Positions 1 to 9,284 of a stretch of 64,000 bases of DNA are shown here, piece after piece. Made by a program: the position numbers and the translations under genes. The notes below the pieces were generated by a model. It made no database searches, was not told where the DNA came from, and saw only the letters and a list, made by a program, of their open reading frames with translations. Source of the stretch: Vibrio tapetis subsp. quintayensis (GTDB lineage Bacteria; Pseudomonadota; Gammaproteobacteria; Enterobacterales; Vibrionaceae); contig NZ_JAUFQV010000043.1 in NCBI RefSeq assembly GCF_030409945.1, positions 124,001-188,000 on the forward strand. Reading direction: 5' to 3'. Position 1 is the stretch's first letter. Each line of letters begins with the position of its first letter.

Positions 1-2382
1 GTCACCAACGACAAACTAGAAAATGAAGACAAACAAATTTTCTGCGTCGACAAGAGCAGTGAATTCATCGTTTTTGACGCTAACCGCTGTATTAGTTGTG
101 GCAGTTGTGTACAAGCCTGTCGCGACGAGGGTGTGCATGATGTATTGCAGTTTAACAGCGAAGGCAATCGCCCACATTGTGGTGATGGTGAAAGCATGGG
201 CGACTCAGACTGCGTGCAGTGTGGTGCCTGTATTCAAGCTTGCCCGGTTGGCGCATTGGTTGATAAACGCGATAAATCTCAAGGCCGCGTAGACATGCTT
301 AAGCCGGTTAAGACGATTTGTACCTATTGTGGTGTCGGATGTCGCGTTGTGATGTACGTAGACGAAGCCAGCAACAAAGTACGTTATGTCACTGGCGATA
401 CCACATCCCCAGTAAACCACGGCATGTTGTGCGTGAAAGGTCGTTTTGGGTTTGATTTTGTTCAAAGTGAAGAACGTCTATCAACACCGCTTATTCGCAA
501 AGATGGCAAGCTACAACCGGCAAGCTGGGATGAAGCCATAAGCTTGATTGGTGAGAAGTTTAGCCATATTAGAGAAGAGTTTGGTGGTAATGCATTGGCG
601 GGATTCTCGTCGGCTAAAACCACAAACGAAGACAACTATGTATTCCAAAAACTGATCCGCCGTGAGTTTGGTACTAACAATGTCGATCACTGTGCGCGTT
701 TGTGTCACTCAACAACGGTAACAGGTCTTGAAGCGTCGATTGGTAGTGGCGCAATGACAAACGATATTCCGAGCATTAAACACTCAGATGTGATTTTTGT
801 GATTGGTTCAGATACTACAGCTGCTCACCCGATCATTGCCTCGCACCTGAAGCAAGCCATCAAACATGGAGGTGCTCGGTTAATTGTTGCGGATCCAAAG
901 CGCATCGACATGGCTGACCATGCACAGCTTTACGTCGCGCAACGTCCGGGCACTGACGTCATGCTGCTTAATGGCATCATGCATCAGATCTTAAAAAATG
1001 GCTGGCAAGATCAAAGTTACATTGAACGTCGCACCGAAGGCTTTGATGAGGTGACTGCTGAATTGCTTAAAGAGGATTACAGCGCCGAGAAAGTTGAGCT
1101 AATTACAGGTGTTGCTGCCGATGATATTAAGCAAATTGCAAAAACCATTGGTACTGCGGGAATTACCGCCGTGTATTATTCTATGGGTATTACCCAGCAC
1201 ACCACCGGTCACGACAACGTTCGTTCGATTGCCAATTTACAAATGATGTGTGGCAACTTAGGGGTTGAAGGCGGGGGGATTAATCCACTTCGTGGTCAGT
1301 CAAATGTACAAGGTGCGTGTGACATGGGCGCATTGCCGACAGACTACCCCGGCTATCAAAAGGTGGTGGAACCTGAGCATCACGCTAAGTTTGTGAAGGC
1401 ATGGAATGCTCCGCATTTATCGAAAGAAAAAGGATTAACCCTAACAGAGATCATCGATGGCGCCTGCGATCGCAGTGTTCGCGGCTTATTCGTGATGGGC
1501 GAAAATCCAGTGTTGAGTGATCCTGACCAAAAACACGTGATTCATGGTCTGGAAAGCTTAGATTTCTTAGTGGTACAAGACATCTTCTTAACAGAAACGG
1601 CAGAGTTCGCCGATGTGGTTTTACCTTCTTATTCGTTTGCCGAAAAGAGCGGTCACTTCACTAATACTGAGCGCCGTGTACAGCGTTTAAACCCTGCGAT
1701 TAAAGCACCGGGTATTGCGCGAGAAGATTGGCGAATTATCCAAGACATTGCTCATGCTATGGGCGCAGATTGGGACTATCAATCGGTAGAGCAAATCACG
1801 CAAGAAATCACCGAAGTAACGCCTCAATATCAAGCGATCACTTGGGACCGAATTGGCAGTGAAGGTTTGCAATGGCCGTGTAATGACGCAAACCCGAATG
1901 GAACGCGCATCATGCATCAAACGGAATTTAAGCGCGGTTTGGGTGAGTTTGCGGTAGTGCCGTTTAAATACGCCGCGGAACTGCCTGATGATGAATACCC
2001 AATGGTATTAACAACGGGCCGTTTGTTGGAGCAATTTCATACCGGAACCATGACGCGTAAAACCAAAGGGTTAGACAACCTAGCAGGGCCGCGCATTATG
2101 ATCAGTGTGTTCGATGCTGAAAGGTTAGGGATTCATAATGGCCAAAACATTCGTCTGGCTTCACGCCGTGGTGAAATTGAAGCACCGGCATTTGTCACCA
2201 AGCGAATGCAGAAAGGCGTGGTATTCGTGCCATTCCATTTCGCTGAATCGCCAGCAAACCGTTTGACTACCACTGCAACCGACCCATATGCCAAGATCCC
2301 TGAGTTTAAGGTCGCTGCGGTGCGGGTTGAGGTTCCAAAAGTGAATGACATTTCTGAAAAGGAATTGGCTGGTGTCGTTTAA
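1..2382 (+). CDS. fdhF: Formate dehydrogenase alpha subunit (5' end cut by window)
   Basis: Oxidises formate to CO2 at a bis-MGD molybdenum (or tungsten) centre and passes electrons through Fe-S clusters; the architecture is that of cytoplasmic NAD-linked enzymes. The frame is open from base 1, so the N-terminus lies outside the window; 793 residues are visible. In order there are a ferredoxin-like cluster motif (CISCGSCVQAC), a second one (CVQCGACIQACP), the Fe4S4 motif of the catalytic domain (CTYCGVGC), the large molybdopterin domain and the C-terminal dinucleotide-binding domain. The metal ligand lies in DHCARLCHS, encoded at 703-705 by TGT; FdhF of E. coli has selenocysteine there, so this is a Cys enzyme. 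ATG 133 is internal and is not the start. The diaphorase subunit gene would be expected upstream, outside the window. Confidence 0.93.
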   Translation, partial: VTNDKLENEDKQIFCVDKSSEFIVFDANRCISCGSCVQACRDEGVHDVLQFNSEGNRPHCGDGESMGDSDCVQCGACIQACPVGALVDKRDKSQGRVDMLKPVKTICTYCGVGCRVVMYVDEASNKVRYVTGDTTSPVNHGMLCVKGRFGFDFVQSEERLSTPLIRKDGKLQPASWDEAISLIGEKFSHIREEFGGNALAGFSSAKTTNEDNYVFQKLIRREFGTNNVDHCARLCHSTTVTGLEASIGSGAMTNDIPSIKHSDVIFVIGSDTTAAHPIIASHLKQAIKHGGARLIVADPKRIDMADHAQLYVAQRPGTDVMLLNGIMHQILKNGWQDQSYIERRTEGFDEVTAELLKEDYSAEKVELITGVAADDIKQIAKTIGTAGITAVYYSMGITQHTTGHDNVRSIANLQMMCGNLGVEGGGINPLRGQSNVQGACDMGALPTDYPGYQKVVEPEHHAKFVKAWNAPHLSKEKGLTLTEIIDGACDRSVRGLFVMGENPVLSDPDQKHVIHGLESLDFLVVQDIFLTETAEFADVVLPSYSFAEKSGHFTNTERRVQRLNPAIKAPGIAREDWRIIQDIAHAMGADWDYQSVEQITQEITEVTPQYQAITWDRIGSEGLQWPCNDANPNGTRIMHQTEFKRGLGEFAVVPFKYAAELPDDEYPMVLTTGRLLEQFHTGTMTRKTKGLDNLAGPRIMISVFDAERLGIHNGQNIRLASRRGEIEAPAFVTKRMQKGVVFVPFHFAESPANRLTTTATDPYAKIPEFKVAAVRVEVPKVNDISEKELAGVV

Positions 2383-2426
2383 TTCCGTGAACCGTCGTTT
2401 TAGTTACGAACAATAACCAAGAAATA

Positions 2427-2460
2427 AGCACTGCTTGTACATGCGAGCAGTGCTTTTTTT
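2427..2460 (+). terminator. Rho-independent terminator of the formate dehydrogenase gene
   Basis: A perfect 9-bp stem AGCACTGCT / AGCAGTGCT (2427-2435 and 2446-2454) with an 11-nt loop is followed by seven T on the plus strand. It lies 45 nt after the stop codon. Confidence 0.9.
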
Positions 2461-2498
2461 ACCACTCTCAGCCTAGAAAGGCAGCGGCTAGTTTGCCA

Positions 2499-3854
2499 TC
2501 ACATCGACTGATAAACCGAAACCATATTTCGGCCATTTCTTTTTGCTTGATAAAGCGCTTTATCCGCTTGATCTAATAGTTCTTCGAAACTGTCTTGGTG
2601 GTTTAAGATCGATAACCCTAAGCTTACCGTGAAATGAATGTGGTTCTTTTTAGAATGGACTGGGCTGTTCATGACGGAGAGCCGAATGCCATTGGCAATT
2701 TCGTAAGCCGTGTCTAGGCTGGTATCGGGCAGCAAAATGGCAAACTCTTCTCCTCCTATGCGGCCAAACGTATCATCCGGTCTGAGTTCTTCATTGCAGC
2801 AACGAGTGAAGAGTTGCAGAGCCTGATCACCACAAATATGGCCGTAGACGTCATTGATGGCTTTAAATCGGTCGACGTCGATAATGATCAGCGCAAAAGA
2901 TCGATGGCGTAACTTATAGGATTGAAATTTCTGAAGCCCGACGTCCATAAAGTACTTTCGGTTGTGTATTTGGGTTAGGGAATCTCGGGTGGCTTCGTGA
3001 AATAACTGGTCTTCGTATTCGTCTCGGTTGGTTTGATCTTTATGCAAAATGTGACGCGTTACCAGTATGGTGAATAATGAAAGCAGCATAATGATCAGTG
3101 TAAGAAAGGGCAGGATTTTTTTGCTTGGCAGCGATGGCTTCCACGCAAGGGAAGCAACGTGTTGGTTTAACGGGGACATCAACGGCGTATGATTTTCCGC
3201 ATTGGTGTTAGTGTCTGCTAGGGTCAAGCCTGAAAGTTGATAGTTAAATGCTAAGTGCGCAATATATTCATCGTCCATTAACTTGCCAAACGCTAAAAAT
3301 GAGCCCTCATGAGGCTCCGCAGTTTCTTCGTCAATAAATGGGCCACCAACGACAAAATACACCAGTTCACCCAATCGTAGGTAACCACTTACGGTTTTGG
3401 TAACAGTATCTAGGCCTTTTGATTCATTCATCAATTTGGCTAGCCCTTGTTTCATGATGTCGTCTGAACTGGCGGGCTTAGTGTCATCGTTGAATGTGAG
3501 GTTGACGATGTGTTTTTTGTTCTCTACCGAGATACTAAAATCCAAGCTGTTGTTGGATAGGATGAAATGCCCAGAGTTGTCATATATCCAACCCTCATTG
3601 TGATCAAGAATGACTTTTTGATAGGCTTCATCCCAGTATGAATATTCTTCTAAGATATCGCGTCGGTGTTCGCTTTCTAGGTTCATCGCTAGCGTTACTC
3701 GTTGATTCAGTTCGTTTACCGCAAAGCCGTCTAGTGAACTCAAAAAGTAGTATAAGCTGCTCACAGTGGCGATAGACATAACGAAAAAAAGCCATGAAAT
3801 AATAGAAATAACCGACTTAGCTGAAATGAACTGTTGTGCGAAAATTTTCGTCAT
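2499..3854 (-). CDS. Membrane diguanylate cyclase with CHASE4-like sensor
   Basis: Predicted to make cyclic di-GMP from two GTP at the inner membrane. It has 451 residues: a first membrane helix near residues 14-38, a periplasmic region with the EEYSYWDEAY signature typical of CHASE4 domains, a second helix near residues 245-265, then a C-terminal GGDEF domain. The active-site motif is GGEEF at residues 367-371. RPDD sits exactly five residues before it and fits the RxxD inhibitory I-site, so product feedback is expected. No EAL or HD-GYP domain is present. The gene is monocistronic and converges on the formate dehydrogenase gene. The start is an ATG with no strong Shine-Dalgarno sequence. 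The sensed signal is unknown. Confidence 0.9.
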   Translation of the reverse strand: MTKIFAQQFISAKSVISIISWLFFVMSIATVSSLYYFLSSLDGFAVNELNQRVTLAMNLESEHRRDILEEYSYWDEAYQKVILDHNEGWIYDNSGHFILSNNSLDFSISVENKKHIVNLTFNDDTKPASSDDIMKQGLAKLMNESKGLDTVTKTVSGYLRLGELVYFVVGGPFIDEETAEPHEGSFLAFGKLMDDEYIAHLAFNYQLSGLTLADTNTNAENHTPLMSPLNQHVASLAWKPSLPSKKILPFLTLIIMLLSLFTILVTRHILHKDQTNRDEYEDQLFHEATRDSLTQIHNRKYFMDVGLQKFQSYKLRHRSFALIIIDVDRFKAINDVYGHICGDQALQLFTRCCNEELRPDDTFGRIGGEEFAILLPDTSLDTAYEIANGIRLSVMNSPVHSKKNHIHFTVSLGLSILNHQDSFEELLDQADKALYQAKRNGRNMVSVYQSM

Positions 3855-4025
3855 AGCAAACTGATTTTACTGATGAAGTGGGCGATCTTAATATTAGTAT
3901 AGTTGAAAGTACTGCTAATGCTTTATGGTACTGTTATTGGTACTGCTTACTGAACGTGGGAATAGGCGAGTATCGTGAGTAATGGTATATGGATGAACTC
4001 GCAAGCCAAGAAGGAATAAACCGTT

Positions 4026-4952
4026 TTGATAGTACAACATAGATTTACCTTATTTGGTTGCGCAGCAATACTGTTATGGAGCTGCTTGATGGGGCTCGTG
4101 CGTAATGTAGCCGAGCAACTCGGCTCAATTGGTGGGGCTGCCATGATCTATACGGTAGCCTCGTTGTTTTTAGTTGCGGTGATGGGTTTTCCCAATGTTA
4201 GGCGTTTTCCTAAACGTTATTTACTGATTGGTGGCTCGCTGTTTGTTTGCTATGAAATCTTTCTCGCTTTAGCGCTAGGAATGGCAAATGATAGGCACCA
4301 AGCGATGGAAATGGCGGTCATCAACTACCTTTGGCCAGCTTTAACCGTTTTAATGGCGGTAATGTTAAGCAAAAATCGCACTCACTGGTTGGTGTATCCA
4401 AGCATAGCGTTAGCCTTTTTGGGGGTAGCCTGGAGCATTACAGGCGATCAAGGCTTATCCTTTTCTCAAATTTCCATTAATGTAGCGACGAACCCACTTA
4501 CCTATTTCTTTGCCTTTTCGGGTGCTTTTATATGGGCGATTTATTGCAATATTACTCAAACTTTGTCGGAGGGGAAAAACGCCATCGTGCCATTTTTTAT
4601 GGCGACGGCTGCGATGTTGTGGATTCAATATGGGCTAAGCGATGAACCTATGATGAGTCTCACTTTGGGTTCTGTATTCGATTTAGTCATCACGGGTATT
4701 TGCATGGGCAGTGGCTATGCGTTGTGGAATAGAGCCATTATCGACGGAAATATGATGTTGCTGGCCACCCTTTCATACTTCACTCCAATATTCTCGACTG
4801 TTTTGTCAGGCTTTATCTTAGGTGTGTCTCTGACCGCGTCATTTTGGCAAGGTGTGGTGATGGTTACCATCGGTTCTCTGGTTTGCTGGTGGGTCACCAG
4901 AGCAAAACCCAAATTAGGGGCGGATAAAGGTGAAGTCGAGTCCTGTGGATAA
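4026..4952 (+). CDS. yddG: YddG-type aromatic amino acid / drug exporter (DMT superfamily)
   Basis: An inner-membrane carrier of the drug/metabolite transporter superfamily; E. coli YddG exports aromatic amino acids and some drugs. The 308 residues form about ten hydrophobic helices. Several stretches match YddG closely, including GGAAMIY near residue 37, ALALGMANDRHQAMEMAVIN near residue 85, and NYLWPALT. The start chosen is TTG at 4026, preceded by AAGGA at 4011-4015 with a 10-nt spacer. The gene stands alone, divergent from the diguanylate cyclase and convergent with the LysR gene. The exact substrates are inferred from the family. Confidence 0.87.
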   Translation: MIVQHRFTLFGCAAILLWSCLMGLVRNVAEQLGSIGGAAMIYTVASLFLVAVMGFPNVRRFPKRYLLIGGSLFVCYEIFLALALGMANDRHQAMEMAVINYLWPALTVLMAVMLSKNRTHWLVYPSIALAFLGVAWSITGDQGLSFSQISINVATNPLTYFFAFSGAFIWAIYCNITQTLSEGKNAIVPFFMATAAMLWIQYGLSDEPMMSLTLGSVFDLVITGICMGSGYALWNRAIIDGNMMLLATLSYFTPIFSTVLSGFILGVSLTASFWQGVVMVTIGSLVCWWVTRAKPKLGADKGEVESCG

Positions 4953-5000
4953 CACTTTTAATGAAAAGTGTGCAAAGAAATACGTAAATAGATGTCTATT

Positions 5001-5900
5001 TTACCGCTTAACCAAGTGGGCTTTCAATTCTGGTTCACATAAGGCGCGAAACCACTGATGAGCCGGGTCGTGGTGATGCTTGGCATGCCAAAGCAAGTAA
5101 TATTTGTGGTTGGGTAACGCGAACGGTAATGGCTTAATGCACAGTCTATGCAGTTGTGCGTATTGCTCTACCAAGTGCAAAGGCGCTGTCATGATGCAAT
5201 CGGTTAGGGTTAGTGTTTCTAATGCAGAATCAAAAGAGGGCATCTTTGCAAATATTGTCCGAGTTTTTAAGTGTGCAGAGGTGGCCAAATCTACTTGGCG
5301 ATGTCGTTCGCTAATGCCGTTTACTTGAATGTGCTTCGCATCTAAATAGTCATCAGTGGTCAGTGCTTTGTTCGCCAAAGGATGTTGTTGCCGACAGACG
5401 ATGACGTAATGATCTTGACCGATCTCTTTGCCGTACAAATTTTCTGGTATTTGCTCTGCCATCACGGCAACGAGATCGATTTCTTGTCCTGCTAGATCTT
5501 TGAGTTGTTCTTCTTGCCACAACACACAGCGAATATTGGCTTTGGGAGTTTGTGCCTCTAACTTTTCACACAATGTTGGCAATACATTAGGAGCAAAAAA
5601 AGGTGTGAGTGCTAGAGAGAACTGGCGCTGGCACTGCTGCGGTTCGAATTCTGCTGCGAGATAGAGTGAGTCGATTTGATGTAATAACTGAGGTAACTGT
5701 TGTTTCAGTGTTTTGGCGCGTTCTGATAGCAGGTAGCTATTCCCCTCACGGATTAAGATCGGATCTTGAAAAGCTTCGCGTATCTGCCCGAGCGTTTTAC
5801 TCATTGAAGATTGAGTCACGTTTAATTCCCGAGCGGAGTCCGTCAAGTTGCGAGTGGTGAGCAACGAATCCAATGCGGGCAATAGTTTGTAGTTATTCAC
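5001..5900 (-). CDS. LysR-family transcriptional regulator
   Basis: A DNA-binding regulator with an N-terminal winged helix-turn-helix (LTDSARELNVTQSSMSKTL) and a LysR substrate-binding domain in the rest of its 299 residues. The reading frame extends upstream to a GTG at 5987, which would add 29 residues; I prefer the GTG at 5900 because it places the HTH at the usual distance from the N-terminus and gives the usual family length. Neither start has a strong ribosome-binding site. The gene converges with yddG and is divergent from the GNAT/NIPSNAP pair, which is a possible target by the usual LysR arrangement. The effector is unknown. Confidence 0.85.
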   Translation of the reverse strand: MNNYKLLPALDSLLTTRNLTDSARELNVTQSSMSKTLGQIREAFQDPILIREGNSYLLSERAKTLKQQLPQLLHQIDSLYLAAEFEPQQCQRQFSLALTPFFAPNVLPTLCEKLEAQTPKANIRCVLWQEEQLKDLAGQEIDLVAVMAEQIPENLYGKEIGQDHYVIVCRQQHPLANKALTTDDYLDAKHIQVNGISERHRQVDLATSAHLKTRTIFAKMPSFDSALETLTLTDCIMTAPLHLVEQYAQLHRLCIKPLPFALPNHKYYLLWHAKHHHDPAHQWFRALCEPELKAHLVKR

Positions 5901-6098
5901 TGTGAAAGGGTACCTGGTGAAACGGGTGATTGATTGGTTATAGCACAGCTTTTGTGTGAATAGCGCAAAGGTATGAAAAAAATTCACACTTACTCATCGT
6001 TTTATCAATTATAGGAATTATTCAGTTTTGGTTATGATGTAGCTATGAAGTGGAGCCGTGAATTGCTCTGAGAAATACATTTGAATTGGAAGGTAAAT

Positions 6099-6587
6099 AT
6101 GTCTTGTGTCGTTGAAAAGTTAACATCCCAGTACGATAACAGTGTTCGTCACATCATTGAAAAAGTTGGCGCCGAATTTGGCGCGGTTGGTGAAGGCTAT
6201 GGCCCCTCAGACCCAGAAGTGTTGTGCATGAGCCAACACTATGGCGATGACAGTAAAAGCGTTTATTTGGTTGCGTTATTAGACGGACAAGTCGTCGGCG
6301 GTTGTGGCTTGGCAGCATTTAATGGCAGTGATGAAGTCTGTGAGCTTAAAAAGTTGTTTATCTTGCCTGAAGGGCGCGGGCACGGTTTGGGTAAAAAAAT
6401 GTCTATCGCTTGCTTAGACTATGCTCGCTCGCAAGGTTACCAAAGTTGCTACCTGGACACGCTAACCGCAATGAAAGTGGCAGTTCGTTTATATGAAAGC
6501 CTTGGTTTTGAACACTTAGATGCGCCGTTAGATGGCACGTTACACAATAGCTGTGATGTGTGGATGCTTAAGTCTTTGGCTGAATAA
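6099..6587 (+). CDS. GNAT-family N-acetyltransferase
   Basis: A small cytoplasmic acyltransferase expected to use acetyl-CoA. The acetyl-CoA loop is visible as PEGRGHGLGKKM (the R/Q-x-x-G-x-G/A signature), followed by the typical closing motif RLYESLGFE; the length is 162 residues. A TTG at 6081 would extend the frame by six residues, but ATG 6099 is preceded by GGAAGG at 6088-6093 with a 5-nt spacer, so it is chosen. The NIPSNAP gene follows after 9 nt, so the two are probably cotranscribed. The acceptor substrate cannot be read from the sequence. Confidence 0.88.
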   Translation: MSCVVEKLTSQYDNSVRHIIEKVGAEFGAVGEGYGPSDPEVLCMSQHYGDDSKSVYLVALLDGQVVGGCGLAAFNGSDEVCELKKLFILPEGRGHGLGKKMSIACLDYARSQGYQSCYLDTLTAMKVAVRLYESLGFEHLDAPLDGTLHNSCDVWMLKSLAE

Positions 6588-6596
6588 GGGACCGAA

Positions 6597-6902
6597 ATGA
6601 TCACTTGCCACGTACGTTATATTATCGACCCTAAAAAAGTTGAAGATTTCGAACGCTACGCACAAATGTGGATACCGTTAGTTGAGAAATTTGGCGGCAC
6701 TCATCAAGGGTATTATTTACCGGCAGAAGGGGCTAATAATGTGGCACTGGCGCTTTTCTCATTCGAATCGCTAGCGGCTTACGAGCAGTATCGTATTGAC
6801 TCGAACAGTGATGAGGAATGTCTAGCGGCCTTTGCTTTTGCTACAAACACCGATTGCATTTTGAGTTATGAAAGAAGCTTTTTTCGTCCAGTTCTTTCTT
6901 AA
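6597..6902 (+). CDS. NIPSNAP-family protein
   Basis: A 101-residue protein with the single alpha/beta-barrel fold of the NIPSNAP family: the N-terminal strand ITCHVRYIIDP, the conserved aromatic segment around FERYAQMWIPLVEKFGG, and the middle YYLPAEGANNVALALFSFES. Family members are small dimeric proteins, often encoded beside acetyltransferases or oxidoreductases; their biochemical role is mostly unknown. It follows the GNAT gene by 9 nt and is followed by a terminator, which suggests a two-gene operon. No signal peptide or membrane segment is seen. Confidence 0.83.
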   Translation: MITCHVRYIIDPKKVEDFERYAQMWIPLVEKFGGTHQGYYLPAEGANNVALALFSFESLAAYEQYRIDSNSDEECLAAFAFATNTDCILSYERSFFRPVLS

Positions 6903-6911
6903 CATAGGACA

Positions 6912-6940
6912 AATAAAGGGCGTATTTTAAGCCCTTTATT
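6912..6940. terminator. Bidirectional terminator between NIPSNAP and LacI-family genes
   Basis: Stem AATAAAGGGC / GCCCTTTATT (6912-6921 and 6931-6940) with a 9-nt loop. It lies directly after the stop of the minus-strand LacI-family gene and just after the NIPSNAP stop, so it can serve both. Flanking T-runs are short. Confidence 0.7.
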
Positions 6941-6941
6941 G

Positions 6942-7964
6942 CTATTTACGAGTAGATTGGCGGAAAATTAATTGGGTCGGAACCATCAATTTAACTAAGC
7001 TGTTGTCAGCTTCTCTGATCTGATTTACCACGATTTTGACGGACTCTCTTGCTAAGCGTTTGAAGTCTTGTCGAAAAGTAGATATTTGATAACTAAGCCA
7101 ATTTGATTGGGGTATATCATCGAATCCAATAACTTGTAACTCTTCAGGAATCTTAATACCAAATTCCAACTTTGCCACATCCATCAGCGCCATTGCTATA
7201 ATATCGGTCGAGCAGAACACGGCGTCAGGCCTATCGGAAGCCGTCAACATTTTCCGTATCGTATCAAGGCAACCATCGTAGTTATAACTGCCAGTCACCG
7301 TTGCTGGAATGCAACCTAACAAATCTTCGGAACAGTCATTAAATCCGTTCATCCGCTCTTGGTTAGTGAGAGTGGGAATATCACCAGTGAGATAAGCGAG
7401 CTTTTTTGAGCCGGAATTTATGAAATGCGCTGCCGCCGACTGACCAGCAGAGTAATTATCACTAATGGCATAGCTGCATTTAGTGCCTTCCTCTACACGT
7501 GCAAATTGAACGATAGGTATATTGAAATCGCGACATTCTTCATAAAGAGCGGTATTGAATTGTGCAGATGCAGCAATAACGGCATCAACTTTATATTGGA
7601 ATATATTGGGAATCGTATGATGATTTTGTTCGTCTAACACCCATGGTATTAATACAGCGGAGTAACCATTTCTCTGGAGCTCTTTACTTAACAGTTGTAA
7701 TGTTTCCATATGGATCGGGTAATCAGCATCAGGGAAGACTAAACCAATAAGCTTTGATTCATTTGTGGTTAAACTACGAGCAAACGCGTTAGGGCGATAA
7801 TTAAGTGTTCGAGCTGCGTCCATGACTTTTTTACGCGTGCTTTCGGAAGAGGAACTACCATCGATGAACACTCTCGACACAGTAGATTGAGAAACCCCTG
7901 CAAGTTTAGCGACATCCTTAGAGGTAACATTACTTTTTTTATTGTCTGCCATTATTAAAGCCAT
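6942..7964 (-). CDS. LacI-family transcriptional regulator
   Basis: A repressor-type regulator of 340 residues. It has the LacI helix-turn-helix (VTSKDVAKLAGVSQSTVSRV), the hinge helix region (RKKVMDAARTLNYRPNAFAR) and a periplasmic-binding-protein-like effector domain starting at SKLIGLVFPD. An alternative ATG four residues downstream (7952) is possible. It is the last gene before the porin, NTF2-like and MFS genes on the same strand, so it is likely to control that uptake set. A terminator separates it from the porin gene, so it probably has its own promoter at about 7965-8010. The effector, presumably a sugar or sugar-like compound, is not identifiable. Confidence 0.9.
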   Translation of the reverse strand: MALIMADNKKSNVTSKDVAKLAGVSQSTVSRVFIDGSSSSESTRKKVMDAARTLNYRPNAFARSLTTNESKLIGLVFPDADYPIHMETLQLLSKELQRNGYSAVLIPWVLDEQNHHTIPNIFQYKVDAVIAASAQFNTALYEECRDFNIPIVQFARVEEGTKCSYAISDNYSAGQSAAAHFINSGSKKLAYLTGDIPTLTNQERMNGFNDCSEDLLGCIPATVTGSYNYDGCLDTIRKMLTASDRPDAVFCSTDIIAMALMDVAKLEFGIKIPEELQVIGFDDIPQSNWLSYQISTFRQDFKRLARESVKIVVNQIREADNSLVKLMVPTQLIFRQSTRK

Positions 7965-8011
7965 TTTAAACGAGAATAAGCATTATAACGGTTACGTAGT
8001 CGTAATGATAG

Positions 8012-8041
8012 AAAAGCCTTATCGCTTTATTGATAAGGCTT
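8012..8041 (-). terminator. Terminator of the porin gene
   Basis: A perfect 10-bp stem AAGCCTTATC / GATAAGGCTT (8014-8023 and 8032-8041) with an 8-nt loop, followed by T residues in the minus-strand reading (8012-8015 complement). It lies 38 nt after the porin stop codon. Confidence 0.82.
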
Positions 8042-8078
8042 TATGAGCATTGTGAGATTTATTTATGAATTGTATTCA

Positions 8079-9152
8079 TTAGAAGTAGTAACGAATACCT
8101 GCTGAGAATTGATCATCACGATTTTGATATTTAGCCGCTTCAAACTTGTCGCTGCCTTGATCAAATTGATATTCGGCCCAGACAATGAAGGTGTTTTTGC
8201 TGAAGTGATATTCAACGCCAGGAATGAGAGTTAACCGTTCATACCCATTAGCTCGGCCGTCCGTATCCGACATATAGTTTACGTTAAACGTTGGACGAAA
8301 ACCGCCGTCAAGGTGGTAATAGGTATAAATTTCAGCACCGCGCGAATCAAAGAAGTAATTTTGGTCAGTAATTTCCCAGTTGTTGCCTTGGCTGTAAGTT
8401 GCGCCAACGTATAGGCTACCGTCAGAATAATTAGCCCCAAGGAGAGCTAAACGAGCCGTATCGCCATTCTGGATATTAGTACCAGTGTCTAGGTCGGTCA
8501 TCTCATTTTGATGATAGGCAAAACCAATGTTAATTTGGTCATTAAGCTTGTAAAGAGCAGATGCGCCTAAACCATTTTTTAACGTTGCTTTGATATTGCT
8601 GTTAAGAGCGACATCGGTACGCGTTGTTTGATAAGTAAAACCGTACTTTATTTGCTCGTTAATGCTATTGCGGTAAGTTATTGAGTTGGCTGCACGGCCT
8701 GTACCACTACTTATACCCCAGTCGCTGAGATTGTAGACACCAGAGCCACGGGTACCATACGTTCTGCCCATATCAGTAAACCATGCGACGTCGTAGAAAG
8801 TACTCCATTGTTTAGTACCTGCGGCAATTTTACCGTAGGTATCATGCTCTACACCTGCGTAGAGTAAGCGGTCATAAATATCACTTTTGTCGGACTGCGA
8901 ATTGTAGCCCCACTCAGCATGACCGAACCCTTGCCAACCATTGTCTAGCTGCTTTGTTCCTTTTAAGCCAAAGCGTGAGCTACCGCTGTTCCATTTACTG
9001 TCTTGGCCTTCGCCAGGCTGTTGGTATCGAGCTTCGAAACGGCCGTCAAGTGTTAGAGTGTCTCCATTTTCATTAGTAAAGGTATGTGCTGCGAAAGCGC
9101 TACCCGCGCTAAACAATGCTAATGTGATGATGGATAAGTTTAGTTTATTCAT
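8079..9152 (-). CDS. Outer-membrane general porin (Porin_1 / OmpC-like)
   Basis: A trimeric beta-barrel porin of the gammaproteobacterial type, letting small solutes through the outer membrane. A signal peptide is clear (MNKLNLSIITLALFSAGSAFA, cleaved before AHTF), followed by typical strands such as SSRFGLKGTKQLDNGWQGF and DRLLYAGVEHDTYGKIAAG. The chain ends with phenylalanine (AGIRYYF), the signal for outer-membrane assembly. Length is 357 residues from ATG 9152; a TTG four codons upstream (9164) is less likely. Its place between a LacI regulator and an MFS transporter suggests a substrate-induced porin for one compound class, not a housekeeping porin. Confidence 0.88.
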   Translation of the reverse strand: MNKLNLSIITLALFSAGSAFAAHTFTNENGDTLTLDGRFEARYQQPGEGQDSKWNSGSSRFGLKGTKQLDNGWQGFGHAEWGYNSQSDKSDIYDRLLYAGVEHDTYGKIAAGTKQWSTFYDVAWFTDMGRTYGTRGSGVYNLSDWGISSGTGRAANSITYRNSINEQIKYGFTYQTTRTDVALNSNIKATLKNGLGASALYKLNDQINIGFAYHQNEMTDLDTGTNIQNGDTARLALLGANYSDGSLYVGATYSQGNNWEITDQNYFFDSRGAEIYTYYHLDGGFRPTFNVNYMSDTDGRANGYERLTLIPGVEYHFSKNTFIVWAEYQFDQGSDKFEAAKYQNRDDQFSAGIRYYF

Positions 9153-9237
9153 TATTTTACTCAAGGTATCAATGTGATAGTGCGACCGACTCTGATTTCA
9201 GGTTGGCAATTATTATATAAATCGTAACTATCGAGTT

Positions 9238-9262
9238 AAAAATGCGCCTCTGGTTGAGGCGC
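9238..9262 (-). terminator. Terminator of the NTF2-like gene
   Basis: A perfect 7-bp GC-rich stem GCGCCTC / GAGGCGC (9244-9250 and 9256-9262) with a 5-nt loop, followed on the minus strand by five T (complement of 9238-9242). Confidence 0.8.
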
Positions 9263-9284
9263 AGAAGGAAGCTGTATTATGGGT

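Noticed and set aside
23..292. Plus-strand frame overlapping the formate dehydrogenase gene
   Set aside because: The frame in phase with the Fe-S cysteine motifs runs through from base 1, so this one is a shadow.
5901..5987. 29-residue N-terminal extension of the LysR gene
   Set aside because: It has no conserved character and would place the HTH abnormally far from the N-terminus; it cannot be fully excluded.
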